In this document: positions 17,725-26,926 of the stretch, piece after piece
How positions within the stretch are numbered: position 1 is the stretch's first letter
Layout of the letters: every line of letters starts with the position of its first letter
NCBI GenBank assembly: GCA_963696525.1
Contig: CAVOKO010000011.1
Span: 62,001-126,000 of the forward strand
DNA: 64,000 bases
Origin: CAWBRT01 sp963696525
GTDB lineage: Bacteria > Acidobacteriota > Terriglobia > Terriglobales > Acidobacteriaceae
Direction of reading: 5' to 3'
Notes under the pieces: generated by a model
Seen by the model: only the letters and a program-made list of their open reading frames with translations
The model's database searches: none
What the model was told of the DNA's origin: nothing
Program-made: the position numbers and the translations under genes

Positions 17725-18681
17725 TTACGCGCTTCCGATCAAAATGCCGGTCAAAAATACCAGCACTCCGCCGAGCACAACCTGCAGCGTAGCGGCAACC
17801 AAAGGGGTATCCATATACCGGTTGCGAATCCATGAGATGACGGCCAGCTCGAAGGCAACCACGATGACGGCAACCGTCATGGCCAATCCAAAGGAGTGGA
17901 TCAGGAAGGGCAGCGTATGTCCTATGCCGCCGGCCGTAGTCATCAATCCGCAGACCAATCCGCGCATCCAGGGATGGCCGCGGCCGGTGAGGCTGCCATC
18001 GTCGGAGAGCGCCTCGGCAAAGCCCATGCTGATGCCGGCACCGATCGAGGCGGCCAGGCCCACGAGGAAGGCGTCCCATGAACTCCTGGTGGCGAAGGCG
18101 GCGGCGAAGACCGGGGCGAGGGTGGAAACCGAGCCGTCCATGAGGCCCGCCAGCCCGGGCTGGACGATCTGAAGCACGAAAAGCCTGCGGCTGACCTCGT
18201 CTTCCTCGCGCCGGATATCGGGCTGGAGCTTTTCCTTCCCCAGCTGGTCGGCGCGCATCGAGTGCGACCGTTCCTCTTCCGCCAGATCGCCCAGCAACTG
18301 GCGCAGACTGGCGTCCGCCGTAACCGCCGCCGCCTTTTCGTAGAAACGGCGGACCTCCATCTCCATGGCGCTCGCCTGTTTGCGCACCACCTCGAGTCCA
18401 AGCGGCTTGTAAAGCCACACCGGGCGGCGCTTGACGAACCCTCTCACGTCGTCGCGGCGGATCAGGGGAATGTGTTCGCCGAACTTCCGCTTGTAAAGTT
18501 CGAAGAGGCGATGCCGGTGGCCCGTCTCCTCCTGGCGCATGCCTTCGAATACCTGGGCCGAAGCGGGATAATTCTCCTGCAGTCCTTCGGCAAAATCGGC
18601 GTAGATACGCGCGTCTTCTTCTTCCAGCTCGATTGCCAGCGCTAGAACTTCCCGCTCGGAGAGGCTTTCAAAGTTTCTCAT
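17725..18681 (-). CDS. MbfA-like protein: rubrerythrin/ferritin-like domain fused to VIT1/CCC1 transporter
   Basis: 318 residues. The N-terminal half is a ferritin-like four-helix domain with Glu-rich metal positions (ELEEEDARIYADFAE, RQEETGHRHRLF, EMEVRRFYEKAA, LAEEERSH). The C-terminal half is a VIT1/CCC1-type membrane domain (QPGLAGLMDGSVSTLAPVFAAAF, GISMGFAEALSDDG, about five helices). This architecture is that of membrane-bound ferritin A, which exports iron and protects against peroxide. It is upstream of the DsbD-N gene by 73 bases on the same strand. Regulation by iron or peroxide is plausible, but no Fur-type box was recognised. Confidence 0.92.
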   Translation of the reverse strand: MRNFESLSEREVLALAIELEEEDARIYADFAEGLQENYPASAQVFEGMRQEETGHRHRLFELYKRKFGEHIPLIRRDDVRGFVKRRPVWLYKPLGLEVVRKQASAMEMEVRRFYEKAAAVTADASLRQLLGDLAEEERSHSMRADQLGKEKLQPDIRREEDEVSRRLFVLQIVQPGLAGLMDGSVSTLAPVFAAAFATRSSWDAFLVGLAASIGAGISMGFAEALSDDGSLTGRGHPWMRGLVCGLMTTAGGIGHTLPFLIHSFGLAMTVAVIVVAFELAVISWIRNRYMDTPLVAATLQVVLGGVLVFLTGILIGSA

Positions 18682-18782
18682 CGATTCCCCTGTTCGGCGT
18701 CAGACGGCTATTCGTAGACAGTATAGAATTCGCCCGCGCCATCAACCAGTGCTGGATCTCAATCCATTGGAGAGCTTCGAAA

Positions 18783-20633
18783 CTAATCGCTGCGCAGCCA
18801 ATCGCGGAGGTTAAGTTGCAAGTGCCCGCCGAAATCACGATGCTGGTTGCGCTCGATGGTGAAGGCCACGTCCAGCAACTGGCCCGCTTCGAACGGATCG
18901 CCTTCGAACCGCCCAGCCATGCCCCAGCCGAGGGCCTCGATGCCGCGAGCCAAGCCTGATCTGCTGTCCATTCCGCGCGCCAGCTTCAGTTTCAGGTGCT
19001 TGCCTTTCAGAATGAGCGCCGGCGCCAGCGAGCGCGCCTTGCGCGCGATGAAGACCGGCTGCGGATTTCCCGCGCCAAATGGTTCCAAGCGGCAGAGCGC
19101 ATCCCAGAGTGGCGACCCAATCTCATGCAAGGGAAGCTCCAAATCGTATTCGAGCGTCGGCTCCAGGTCCTCGGGCCGGAGACGTTCCTCGGCGAAGCGT
19201 TGCAGCCGCCGACGCAGCTCGGGCACGTGCTCGGAGCGCATCGAAAAACCAACCGCATAGGCGTGGCCGCCAAAGCGTGTGAACAGTTCGGAACAATGTT
19301 CAAGCGCTTCCAGCAGATGAAAGCCGGAAATGGAACGTCCCGAACCATGCGCATCTTCTCCGTCGCGCGAAATCACCACCGCCGGACGCTGGTAGCGATC
19401 CACCAGCCGCGACGCGCAGATGCCGATCACTCCGCGATGCCAGCCTTCTCCGTCCAGCACCAGGCAGAGGGCGGCGGCGAACTCGGGCGACTCTTCCAGT
19501 TGCGACGCTATGGATTCCAGAATGCGCGCTTCTACCTGTTGGCGGTCGCCGTTCAAGCGGTCCAGGTTCTTGGCAATTTCAAGTGCGCGGGCGGGGATTT
19601 TCTCCGCGAAGAGGTCAACGACGTTGCGAGCAACATCCATTCTTCCCGCCGCATTCATGCGCGGAGCGAGGCGGAATGCGACATCGGTCACCGTGAGCGG
19701 GCAGCCTGCCGCAATGTTGGCAACCTCAAGCAAGGCCCGCAGGCCCGGATTCACCGGATGGCGCAACTCGTGCAACCCGAGACTGGCAAAGATGCGGTTT
19801 TCACCGGTGAGCGGCACCGCATCGGCGATGGTCGCAATGGCAACCACCTTCAGAAATGAAGGCACCAGGCGCAAGTGTCCGCTATTCTCCAGCAGCGCTT
19901 GCGCCAACTTGAAAGCCACTCCGGCTCCGCATAAACCTTTGTTCGGATACCGGCAGTCTGCCCGGTTCGGGTTCAGCACCGCGAGCGCCTTGGGCAGGCC
20001 CATGCCCACTTGCGGCAGGTGATGGTCGGTGACAATGAGATCGACATTCAACCTGCGGGCGGTCTCGGCGGCGGCAAAGGCCCGCATTCCGGTATCGACG
20101 CTGATGATGAGACGGATTCCCTCGGCGGCGGCCCGCTCAATGACCTCGTCTCGCAGGTCGTAGCCCTCCAGCAACCGATGCGGCACATGAAAATCGCACT
20201 GCCCGCCGCACAGCTCAATGGCTGTCTTGAGGATCACGGTGGCCATGGTGCCATCCACATCGTAGTCGCCATAGACGAGCACGCGTTCGCCGCGCGCGAT
20301 GGCCTGCAAAACGCGCTCGACCGCCGTTCGCATGTCGAGCATGAGATAGGGCGAGTGCAGGTCCGCCGAGGACGGGTTCAGAAAGCGGCTGGCTTGCTCG
20401 GCATCGCCAATTCCTCTGCGCGCAAGCAGAGTGGCAACCACAGGTGGTAATTGCAGAGCTTGCGCCAACTCGCGTGCGCACGCATCAACGCCGGCCGGCG
20501 ACGGTTGGAACAAGTCTGCGGAGTGTGTAAGAAAATGCGCGTCCGCGCCTGCGGCATGCACCAAGGCGCCGTCGGATGGCGAAGCCCCCGGCATGGGTGC
20601 GCGGCAAGTCAAGGGTCGAGGAATCCAGCGCAA
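18783..20633 (-). CDS. recJ: Single-stranded-DNA-specific exonuclease RecJ
   Basis: 616 residues. The DHH phosphoesterase motifs are all visible: LVYGDYDVDGTMA near residue 125, SVDTGMRAF, VTDHHLPQ, LNPNRADCRYP, and the DHHA1 segment GRSISGFHLLEAL with GGHAYAVGFSM. A C-terminal OB-type domain follows. The enzyme degrades single-stranded DNA 5' to 3' in recombination and mismatch repair. Its start is 3 bases after the stop of the upstream small gene, so the two are probably translationally coupled. The N-terminal 25 residues are poorly conserved, so a slightly later start is possible. Confidence 0.93.
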   Translation of the reverse strand: MRWIPRPLTCRAPMPGASPSDGALVHAAGADAHFLTHSADLFQPSPAGVDACARELAQALQLPPVVATLLARRGIGDAEQASRFLNPSSADLHSPYLMLDMRTAVERVLQAIARGERVLVYGDYDVDGTMATVILKTAIELCGGQCDFHVPHRLLEGYDLRDEVIERAAAEGIRLIISVDTGMRAFAAAETARRLNVDLIVTDHHLPQVGMGLPKALAVLNPNRADCRYPNKGLCGAGVAFKLAQALLENSGHLRLVPSFLKVVAIATIADAVPLTGENRIFASLGLHELRHPVNPGLRALLEVANIAAGCPLTVTDVAFRLAPRMNAAGRMDVARNVVDLFAEKIPARALEIAKNLDRLNGDRQQVEARILESIASQLEESPEFAAALCLVLDGEGWHRGVIGICASRLVDRYQRPAVVISRDGEDAHGSGRSISGFHLLEALEHCSELFTRFGGHAYAVGFSMRSEHVPELRRRLQRFAEERLRPEDLEPTLEYDLELPLHEIGSPLWDALCRLEPFGAGNPQPVFIARKARSLAPALILKGKHLKLKLARGMDSRSGLARGIEALGWGMAGRFEGDPFEAGQLLDVAFTIERNQHRDFGGHLQLNLRDWLRSD

Positions 20634-20635
20634 GC

Positions 20636-21100
20636 TCAGCGCTCGTCGTCCGAGTCGGACTCGTCGATGGTGATGCTGCCGAAATCTTCCGCCAGGTCGA
20701 GCAGCCGCTGGTAACGGTCATGCCACTCGCAGGAGATCTCGAACAGGAACATGACACCCTGGTGCGGAAAAGCCAGTTGGATATAACCGATCTTGCCGAG
20801 GTAGGTGCGCAACCAGCGCGCTTCTTCCACGTCCTCGTCGTTGGAGTAATTGGCGTGTTCGAGCCGGCGGATGAGATAGTCGATGTCGGCTCGCTCCAAC
20901 GCCACGTCATTCATGACCAGAAATGGCGCGCCGCATGCCTTCGCCAGTTCGACAAAATCTTTCCAGCTTTCAGGATTCTCATCGCTGTCCCAAACGACGC
21001 TGTTCAACTCGTCGGGAACGTAACCACGAAAGCGGCACATGCCGTGGCCTTCGGTGAAGGCGGTCATGTCGTCTTTCAGCGCACTGAGATCATCGAGCAT
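20636..21100 (-). CDS. Conserved hypothetical acidic protein
   Basis: 154 residues, soluble and strongly acidic, ending in an Asp/Ser/Glu-rich tail (ITIDESDSDDER). No membrane segment or recognised catalytic motif is seen. Features include CRFRGYVPDELNSVVWDS and a Trp- and aromatic-rich second half. It is directly upstream of recJ with a 2-base gap, suggesting co-expression and possibly a DNA-related role, but function is unknown. Confidence 0.75.
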   Translation of the reverse strand: MLDDLSALKDDMTAFTEGHGMCRFRGYVPDELNSVVWDSDENPESWKDFVELAKACGAPFLVMNDVALERADIDYLIRRLEHANYSNDEDVEEARWLRTYLGKIGYIQLAFPHQGVMFLFEISCEWHDRYQRLLDLAEDFGSITIDESDSDDER

Positions 21101-21259
21101 AAGCTGTCTGCTGTTTTACCAGAAACCCGCCTGCTTTGCACGTCTCCGCCAGCCGGGTTCACCGAGGCAAGCGGGGTCGGCACATCTTTGGCTCGGTGCC
21201 ATGTGCTAAGATGTTCTTTTTTCAAAGATATTTTTTCAGCCGCTGCTCTTACTAACAAC

Positions 21260-21538
21260 ATGGTCCTTTCCCGAGAATACGTTAACTACTTGGCTCGTCA
21301 AATCGTTAAACGCCTTATCGGCGGCCAATTTGTGGAAGCCAAGGACGTGAACGCCCTGACTGAGCGCATCGACAAGTCCCTTTTAGAAGAACTGAGCGTC
21401 GAAGATCGCATCAACGAAGAGGTTCGCGCCATTCTGGAGGCGTATTCGGACGAGATGCGCCGCAGCGGTGCGAACTATCAGGAGATGTTCAAGAGAGTGA
21501 AGGGTGAGTTGGTGCGCAAATACAGGGCGGTGCTATGA
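21260..21538 (+). CDS. DUF507 family protein (first copy)
   Basis: 92 residues from the ATG at 21260. The reading frame is open further upstream but with no family similarity. The protein begins MVLSREYVNYLARQIVKRLI and is charged and helical, with ERIDKSLLEELSVEDRINEEVRAIL matching the DUF507 pattern. The function of the family is unknown. Its stop overlaps the start of a second DUF507 gene by four bases (ATGA), so the two are translationally coupled and may form a heterodimer. It is divergent from the recJ operon. Confidence 0.88.
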   Translation: MVLSREYVNYLARQIVKRLIGGQFVEAKDVNALTERIDKSLLEELSVEDRINEEVRAILEAYSDEMRRSGANYQEMFKRVKGELVRKYRAVL

Positions 21539-21813
21539 GAATTAGCCGCGACAAGGTGAGCCGGCTCACCAAGAGTGTCTTCGAATCGCTGCGAGAATTC
21601 GAGCAACTGATCTTCGTCGAGGACCCGCAAACTATCCGTCTGGAGATCCGCGCCGCTCTTGAGCACTTGCTGGACGAAGAAGAAGGTCTCGACAAAGCCG
21701 CCCGGCAGAAGATCGAATCGCAAAAGCGAACCATCGTAGAAGGCACTCAGGAGTGGGACATCCTCTACCGCAAGTATTATGCCGATGAAGTCAAGAAGCT
21801 CGGCATCAGCTAA
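21535..21813 (+). CDS. DUF507 family protein (second copy)
   Basis: 92 residues, the same length as the preceding gene and recognisably similar in pattern (MRISRDKVSRLTKSVFESL at the start, LDEEEGLDKAARQKIESQK in the middle, a C-terminal WDILYRKYYADEVKKLGIS). It overlaps the first copy by four bases. Conservation of two tandem copies suggests paired subunits. No catalytic residues are evident. Confidence 0.88.
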   Translation: MRISRDKVSRLTKSVFESLREFEQLIFVEDPQTIRLEIRAALEHLLDEEEGLDKAARQKIESQKRTIVEGTQEWDILYRKYYADEVKKLGIS

Positions 21814-22179
21814 CCCGCCGCTGAAGAACAGGTTTACTCTGGCATGCGGTGCGTTTTTCCGCAGCTTGCTCTAACGGGCGCTTCAATTTCAGCAGTTCTC
21901 CCGGGCCAGCCTGCCTCCACCCCCAACGAGCGCAACTTAGGCGCGCAACTTCGGCGCCTGTTCGGACCCTATGCCAATTTCCAGCCGGTTCGCAGTGGCA
22001 AACGGCTTCCATTTCGTTATTCTTGATCTGCGGCTGCTTGCGGCCAGAGCCTGTTCAGGCCGCCAAGCGAGAGCAGCCGGAGCGGAGTCCGTCATGGTTC
22101 CTCAAGGCCGGGGTCCCCGCGCACTCTTTAATTGCGCGTGATGGGGCGGGAAAGCGACGCTGTCGAAGTGGTACAAAGC
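21814..22179. other. Non-coding region with a dispersed repeat
   Basis: About 370 bases without a convincing gene. It contains ACAGGTTTACTCTG (21828-21841) followed by TTTTTCCGCAGC (21854-21865). The same two blocks recur near 23752-23777 with the second one inverted, so this is a small dispersed repeat. Nothing else was recognised. Confidence 0.4.
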
Positions 22180-23343
22180 ATGGCCGACTGGAATTCATTG
22201 AAGCAACAAATCAATCGGCAGGCTCGTCAAGCCGGCTTCGATCTCTGCGGAGTTGCGCCGACTACTCATTTTGCCGAGCTCGAGTATTTCCCTCGCTGGA
22301 TTTCGGCAGGCCGTCACGGCGAAATGAACTACTTGGCAGCCCGCACCGAAGACCAGCGACTGAAGCGCGAGAGCCTCGCCAATGTTGCGCCCTGGGCCCG
22401 CTCGGTGGTTGTCTGCGCCATCGACTATGACAGCCCGCACCCCTACTCCACCGAATGCAACGACCCCTCACTCGGCTGGATTTCCCGTTATGCATGGGCC
22501 GAAACCAACTATCACAAGACGGTTCTGAAGCGCCTGCGGGCGCTGGAATCGTCCCTTACCGCAGTTGCCGCGCATGAAAAATTGCCGGGTACCCCGGAGC
22601 CTCTGCGAACCTGGTGCTACGTCGATACCGGACCGGTGGTGGAGCGCGTTCTGGCACGCTATGCCGGTATCGGTTGGGTGGGCAAGAATACCTGCATGAT
22701 CAATCAGCAGCTTGGGTCGTGGATTTTTATCGGCGTTCTGTTGACCTCACTCCCGCTGCCGCCCGACCTGCCCGCGCCCGACCGCTGCGGCAGTTGCACC
22801 CGTTGCCTTGAAGCCTGTCCCACGGGCGCACTGCCCCTCCCTTACCAGATGGACGCCTCCCGCTGCATCGCTTATCTCACCATAGAGAAGCGCGGCAGCA
22901 TCCCCACCGGCCTGCGCGCCGGAATCGGCCGCAATATTTTTGGCTGCGACATCTGCCAGGACGTGTGTCCCTGGAACCGGCGCACCGTCCGCGCCAGCAA
23001 CCACGACGAGCGGGGCGAACCCTCGGCGGAATCATCTGCGGCGACAATAACGGAATTGGCTCGGCAAAAGCATTTCGTGAACCCGGAGCTGCGCCGCTTG
23101 GCAGCTATGAGTGAGGAGGAGTTTCGCTCCGTTTTCGGGCACTCGCCGGTGAATCGCGCCAAGTACCAGGGCCTGATGCGAAACGTCATCGTCGCCATGG
23201 GAAACAGCGGCGACCGGTCCTTCATTCCCGCGTTGGAAGCCTTTGCCTGCTCCGGGAATCCGGTGTTGAGCGAACACGCCCGCTGGTCGCTCGCCATCTT
23301 GCGCTCAACCGAAAAGCCTGCTAAACAACATTTTGACCCATAA
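22180..23343 (+). CDS. queG: Epoxyqueuosine reductase QueG
   Basis: About 387 residues if translation starts at the ATG at 22180 (MADWNSLKQQI); ATG at 22141 is an alternative. The cobalamin-binding domain (DLCGVAPTTHFAE, VVCAIDYDSPHPY, CYVDTGPVVERVLA, GIGWVGKNTCMI) precedes two [4Fe-4S] motifs: CGSCTRCLEACP near residue 203 and CDICQDVCPWN near residue 255. A HEAT-like tail ends the protein. It catalyses the final step of queuosine synthesis on tRNA, reducing epoxyqueuosine with a B12 cofactor. No other queuosine gene is in the window. Confidence 0.94.
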   Translation: MADWNSLKQQINRQARQAGFDLCGVAPTTHFAELEYFPRWISAGRHGEMNYLAARTEDQRLKRESLANVAPWARSVVVCAIDYDSPHPYSTECNDPSLGWISRYAWAETNYHKTVLKRLRALESSLTAVAAHEKLPGTPEPLRTWCYVDTGPVVERVLARYAGIGWVGKNTCMINQQLGSWIFIGVLLTSLPLPPDLPAPDRCGSCTRCLEACPTGALPLPYQMDASRCIAYLTIEKRGSIPTGLRAGIGRNIFGCDICQDVCPWNRRTVRASNHDERGEPSAESSAATITELARQKHFVNPELRRLAAMSEEEFRSVFGHSPVNRAKYQGLMRNVIVAMGNSGDRSFIPALEAFACSGNPVLSEHARWSLAILRSTEKPAKQHFDP

Positions 23344-23388
23344 TGCACAAAGCACTTGGGCAACCACCAGTTAGCACTTAAAGGACCC

Positions 23389-23748
23389 GTGACCGCAAAT
23401 CATTCATCTTCATCTTCGTCGATCAAAGAGAGCAAAGACCGGCGCTGGAAGCGCGTACCGCTCGATGTGCGAGTCAAAGCCGCCATCCTGCAAGATGAGC
23501 GTAAGACCGTAGTCTACGGTCGCTCGCTCGAGCTATCCATGGGCGGCATGGGCGCAACCATGACGCACGAGATCCCCAAGGGTACGGCTGCCACACTGAT
23601 CTTCAAACTGCCCGGTGATGAAAAGGAACGCACTTTTGAAGTCGAAGTGAAATATCGGAACGGCTTCCGCTGCGGCTTCGAATTCCTCAGGATTTCGGCG
23701 CAGACGCGGAAGGAATTACTCTACTTCTGTATGCAGGCGGCGCCCTAG
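23389..23748 (+). CDS. PilZ domain protein
   Basis: About 119 residues from the GTG at 23389, or 130 from a TTG at 23356; a weak AAGGA sits very close to the GTG. A serine-rich N-terminus precedes a PilZ domain with the RxxxR motif (RRWKR) and a second motif ELSMGGMG, where the usual Asp/Asn is Glu. It therefore probably binds cyclic di-GMP, though possibly with altered affinity. It is a single-domain receptor whose partner is unknown. It lies 45 bases after queG. Confidence 0.87.
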   Translation: MTANHSSSSSSIKESKDRRWKRVPLDVRVKAAILQDERKTVVYGRSLELSMGGMGATMTHEIPKGTAATLIFKLPGDEKERTFEVEVKYRNGFRCGFEFLRISAQTRKELLYFCMQAAP

Positions 23749-23942
23749 CAGGCTGCGGAAAAAACAGGTTTGCTCTGATGTGAGCATCAAGTGCTTGCGG
23801 TCGAGCGCTGTGGATCACACATCCCGTAGCGCCTCGCTTGGTTCCGCCCCACCACACGCGACTCGGCGCGTGCCGGGGACCTCGGCAGGCGCTTTTTCAG
23901 CGCCTGCTCTTCCGAATAGGCCAAGACGGCAGGCAAAAATAA

Positions 23943-23965
23943 GCCCTCCCCTTTGAGAGGAGGGC
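23943..23965 (-). terminator. Terminator downstream of second cold-shock gene
   Basis: GCCCTCC (23943-23949) pairs with GGAGGGC (23959-23965). Read on the minus strand, the stem is followed by TTATTTTT. It lies about 20 bases after the stop of the minus-strand cold-shock gene. Confidence 0.8.
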
Positions 23966-23985
23966 GTGGAATCAAGCAGGCGCTG

Positions 23986-24189
23986 TTAGCCTTTGCTGAC
24001 GTTCTGCGCCTGGAGACCCTTGGGGCCTTTCACACACTCAAACTCGACCGTTTCGCCTTCGTTCAGTGTGCGATAACCGGTCTCCTGTATGACTGAATAG
24101 TGCACGAAAACGTCTTCGCCAGTGCTACGCTGGATGAATCCATAACCTTTCGCGCCGTTGAACCACTTGACAGTACCCTTCTCTCTCAC
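23986..24189 (-). CDS. Cold-shock domain protein (CspA family)
   Basis: 67 residues, a single OB-fold with KGYGFI (RNP1) and VFVHYSVI (RNP2). GTG start with AAAGGAG eight bases upstream. It differs from the 13.2 kb paralog in roughly half its positions (for example QRSTGED instead of GRDGGPD), so it is an old duplication rather than a recent one. Likely an RNA chaperone. Confidence 0.95.
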   Translation of the reverse strand: MREKGTVKWFNGAKGYGFIQRSTGEDVFVHYSVIQETGYRTLNEGETVEFECVKGPKGLQAQNVSKG

Positions 24190-24738
24190 GGAAAACTCCT
24201 TTCCAACCGTTGACAGTTACTCCATACCGGCAACGGACAGCGGCCCATCACCGTTACGAATTATTTGCAAGTTGGCGCTTCTTCGAGCGCTTTTCACAAA
24301 AGAATATGGACTCCCGAGTTCGCCGCCAGGCTGCGTCGCGGGCGGTAAACTCCGGAGTCCATCTCTTCTGTTTCAAATCACTTCCCGGAAACATCAACCT
24401 ACGTCCTATGCACAGCTCGCATCTACCGAGCTACGCATCATGGCAGGAACTCCGGATTTTAGCAAACATTTTCGTTGCGTAAGTTGTGGATGTTTCAAAT
24501 CGGGAGCTGAAATCAGAAAATTGGCACTTTCGTCACATATCCAGCAGCCAGCTTCAGAAATCCCAGTGCTCGTGGAGCGTCAGGCACTCTGCTACCATGA
24601 GATCAGGCCAGTTTCGCGAAAGGTATATCCCATAAGCCGTCGGGCTCACAAAGGGTCCCCGAGTCGGGTGTGACAGTGACCCGGCCGTAATAGCTCCGGG
24701 ATACCCCCACTCTGAAACTGCCCTAGCAATTATCACCA
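24190..24738. other. Long divergent intergenic region
   Basis: About 550 bases between the divergent cold-shock and YihY genes, more AT-rich than its surroundings in the first 350 bases. It must carry both promoters and the cold-shock leader. I could not identify a confident -35/-10 pair or any RNA gene in it. Confidence 0.4.
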
Positions 24739-25773
24739 ATGCCTGAAGAATCATCCATCGCAGTCGAGCCAGCAACACCGGCTGAAGCCATCGCCGAGAC
24801 CGGCACTATGATTTCGTCCCCGGCGGCGGTTTCGCCTGGGAGCGCTCCGGTCTGGGTAAGGTACCGCCATGGAATGTTCAAAGCATTGAAATTACAGGTG
24901 ATACCGACCCTTAAGTATCTGGCAACCACGGAAGTGCATACCTACGCCTTCTCCGTCGCAGCCAATGCCATCCTGTCATTTTTTCCGGCCGTGGTGCTGT
25001 TCTTAACCATCACCGGCAAGATCCTGCGCAACGCGGCGCTGTACGCCGCCGTGGTCAAGTTGGCCAAGGATTTCCTGCCCAGCAATCAGGACTTCATCGT
25101 CGGAAGCATGCAGCGACTGGCATCTCACAACCGCATCCAGATCTTTTCCCTGGTCATGCTGCTCATCAGCTCGACCGGGGTGTTCGAACCGCTGGAAGTG
25201 GCCCTGAACAAGGTGTGGGGCATGCACAAGAACCGCTCCTACCTTGGCAATCAGTTGGTTGCCCTGGGGCTGGCATTCGGTTGCGGGACGCTTTTTCTGA
25301 TCTCGGCGGCGGCTAAGGCGAAGAGCGATGAGGCGATGTCGGCGCTGGTGGGGAACCATCCTTTTGTTCTCAAGGTCGCGACTTTTCTGATCGATTGGCC
25401 GATGCTGAAGCTGGTAGGGTTCGCCGCCGTCATCTCCATGTTCTTTTTGATCTATTGGGTTCTGCCGAACGGCAAAGTGCCGGCGCGCTCGGTGCTGCCG
25501 GCAGCCGTCGTCATTGGCGTGCTGTTCGAGGTCTCAAAGTATGCCTACACCGCACTGCTTCCGCTATTCAACTTTCAGGATGTCTACGGGCCTTTCTATG
25601 TCTCGGTATCGCTGATCTTCTGGGCCTTTTGGGTGGGGATGCTGCTGCTGGCCGGTGCGCACCTGTCGGCGGCGGAGCATTTGCTGCAAGAGGAGGCCAC
25701 GCCCAAGCCTGAACCCGCGGTGGGAACGATGCAGGCGTCGAGGAGCGGTCGGATCACGCGCTTTTGGAAGTAA
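24739..25773 (+). CDS. YihY/virulence factor BrkB family membrane protein
   Basis: 344 residues with about six membrane helices. The family core is present: AFSVAANAILSFFPAVVLFL, LISSTGVFEPLEVALNKVWG, FFLIYWVLPNGKVPARSVLPAA and YGPFYVSVSLIFWAFWVGMLLLAGAHLSAA. Members were once called RNase BN but are now considered envelope proteins of unclear transport function. An N-terminal Ala/Pro-rich extension of about 50 residues is not part of the family core. No clear ribosome site is seen at the ATG. Confidence 0.9.
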   Translation: MPEESSIAVEPATPAEAIAETGTMISSPAAVSPGSAPVWVRYRHGMFKALKLQVIPTLKYLATTEVHTYAFSVAANAILSFFPAVVLFLTITGKILRNAALYAAVVKLAKDFLPSNQDFIVGSMQRLASHNRIQIFSLVMLLISSTGVFEPLEVALNKVWGMHKNRSYLGNQLVALGLAFGCGTLFLISAAAKAKSDEAMSALVGNHPFVLKVATFLIDWPMLKLVGFAAVISMFFLIYWVLPNGKVPARSVLPAAVVIGVLFEVSKYAYTALLPLFNFQDVYGPFYVSVSLIFWAFWVGMLLLAGAHLSAAEHLLQEEATPKPEPAVGTMQASRSGRITRFWK

Positions 25774-25878
25774 TACCCTAGCGGTGGTGCCGGTTTTCGC
25801 AGCCGGCCAAGACCGGCGCCTCCGAGCTGTGGAATGCATCCAAACTATGCAATGGCGGACTATGACCAAGGGCGTGCT

Positions 25879-26745
25879 GTGAGCTGGAAGCGTCGGAAGC
25901 GTTCGATCGCGGCAATGATCCCCTTCATTGGTGTGCTTGCCATACTCTCGATTGCCGCCGTGGCCGACGATCGCGGCGAAGGACCACTCGTCCCCGACCA
26001 GCCGAAGCAGACTACCGTCGACGAAATCATTCGTAAGTTCGCCGCCAAGGAGAAGCAGTTCAAGGAAGCGCGTGAACAGTACACGTGGCGGCAAAGCGTG
26101 AAAGTGCAAACCCTGGACGGCGGCGTGGTCGATGGCGAATACCAGTCGGTGGTCGACGTTCTTTTCGACGATCGCGGGCGCCGCATCGAGAACGTGGTCT
26201 ACGCTCCGGAAAGCACCTTGCAACGTGTCAGCATGAGCCGCGAAGACTTCGAGGACATCGAAAAACGCATGCCTTTCGTCCTCACCAGCGACGAAATCCC
26301 GCAATACGAGATCAAGTATCTGGGCCAGCAGAAGGAAGACGAGTTGAACACCTACGTCTTCGATATCCACCCCAAGCAAATAGAACACAACCAGCGCTAC
26401 TTCGACGGACGCATCTGGGTCGACGACAGCGATTTCCAGATCGTAAAGACCTATGGCAAGAACGTTCCCGACGTGGTGAAGAAAAAAGGAAATGAAAACC
26501 TGTTCCCGAAGTTCACCACCTGGCGGGAACAGGTCGACGGGCAATATTGGTTCCCGACCTACACGCGCGTCGACGATACTCTGCACTTCAAGATGGGCGA
26601 CGTTCACATCCGGCAGACCATCAAGTACACCAATTACAAACGCTTCGGCTCACAAACGCGAATCACTTACGAAGGCCAGGAGCTGCCACCGGGCGAGCCG
26701 AAAGTTCCCGCGAAGACACCGCAGGGCCAATCAACTAAGCCGTAG
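25879..26745 (+). CDS. Secreted hypothetical protein related to the N-terminal domain of the M48 protease at 32813
   Basis: 288 residues from the GTG at 25879, chosen for AAGGG upstream and a canonical signal peptide (KRRKR then a hydrophobic core ending AAVA). ATGs at 25834 and 25852 are in-frame alternatives. The mature domain contains FDGRIWVDDSDFQIVKTYG, then FTTWREQVDGQYWFPTYT. The M48 protein has the same order (MGRIWVEDQDYNIVRANG, then FDTWRLNLQPGIWLPAYI). The fold resembles outer-membrane lipoprotein-sorting/LolA-like beta domains, which is inference. Exported; function unknown. Confidence 0.8.
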   Translation: MSWKRRKRSIAAMIPFIGVLAILSIAAVADDRGEGPLVPDQPKQTTVDEIIRKFAAKEKQFKEAREQYTWRQSVKVQTLDGGVVDGEYQSVVDVLFDDRGRRIENVVYAPESTLQRVSMSREDFEDIEKRMPFVLTSDEIPQYEIKYLGQQKEDELNTYVFDIHPKQIEHNQRYFDGRIWVDDSDFQIVKTYGKNVPDVVKKKGNENLFPKFTTWREQVDGQYWFPTYTRVDDTLHFKMGDVHIRQTIKYTNYKRFGSQTRITYEGQELPPGEPKVPAKTPQGQSTKP

Positions 26746-26926
26746 GCTCCTCGAATTTTGACGTGATGCGGTTGCCATTAGAGCCTGGGGACCCCAGCCA
26801 CGGCTGCTTTTGCTATCGCTGGGGCGGAGCCGAGGAATCTCTTGTGTTACTTTGCCGGGTGGATCCCACCACTCCGTTCCACTGCGGTCGGGATGACGCC
26901 TCCGGATTAATCTTGCCAAGCGGCGG

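Noticed and set aside
20576..21259. Open plus-strand frame extending upstream of the first DUF507 gene.
   Set aside because: It overlaps the minus-strand 154-residue gene and recJ start; family similarity begins only at the ATG at 21260.
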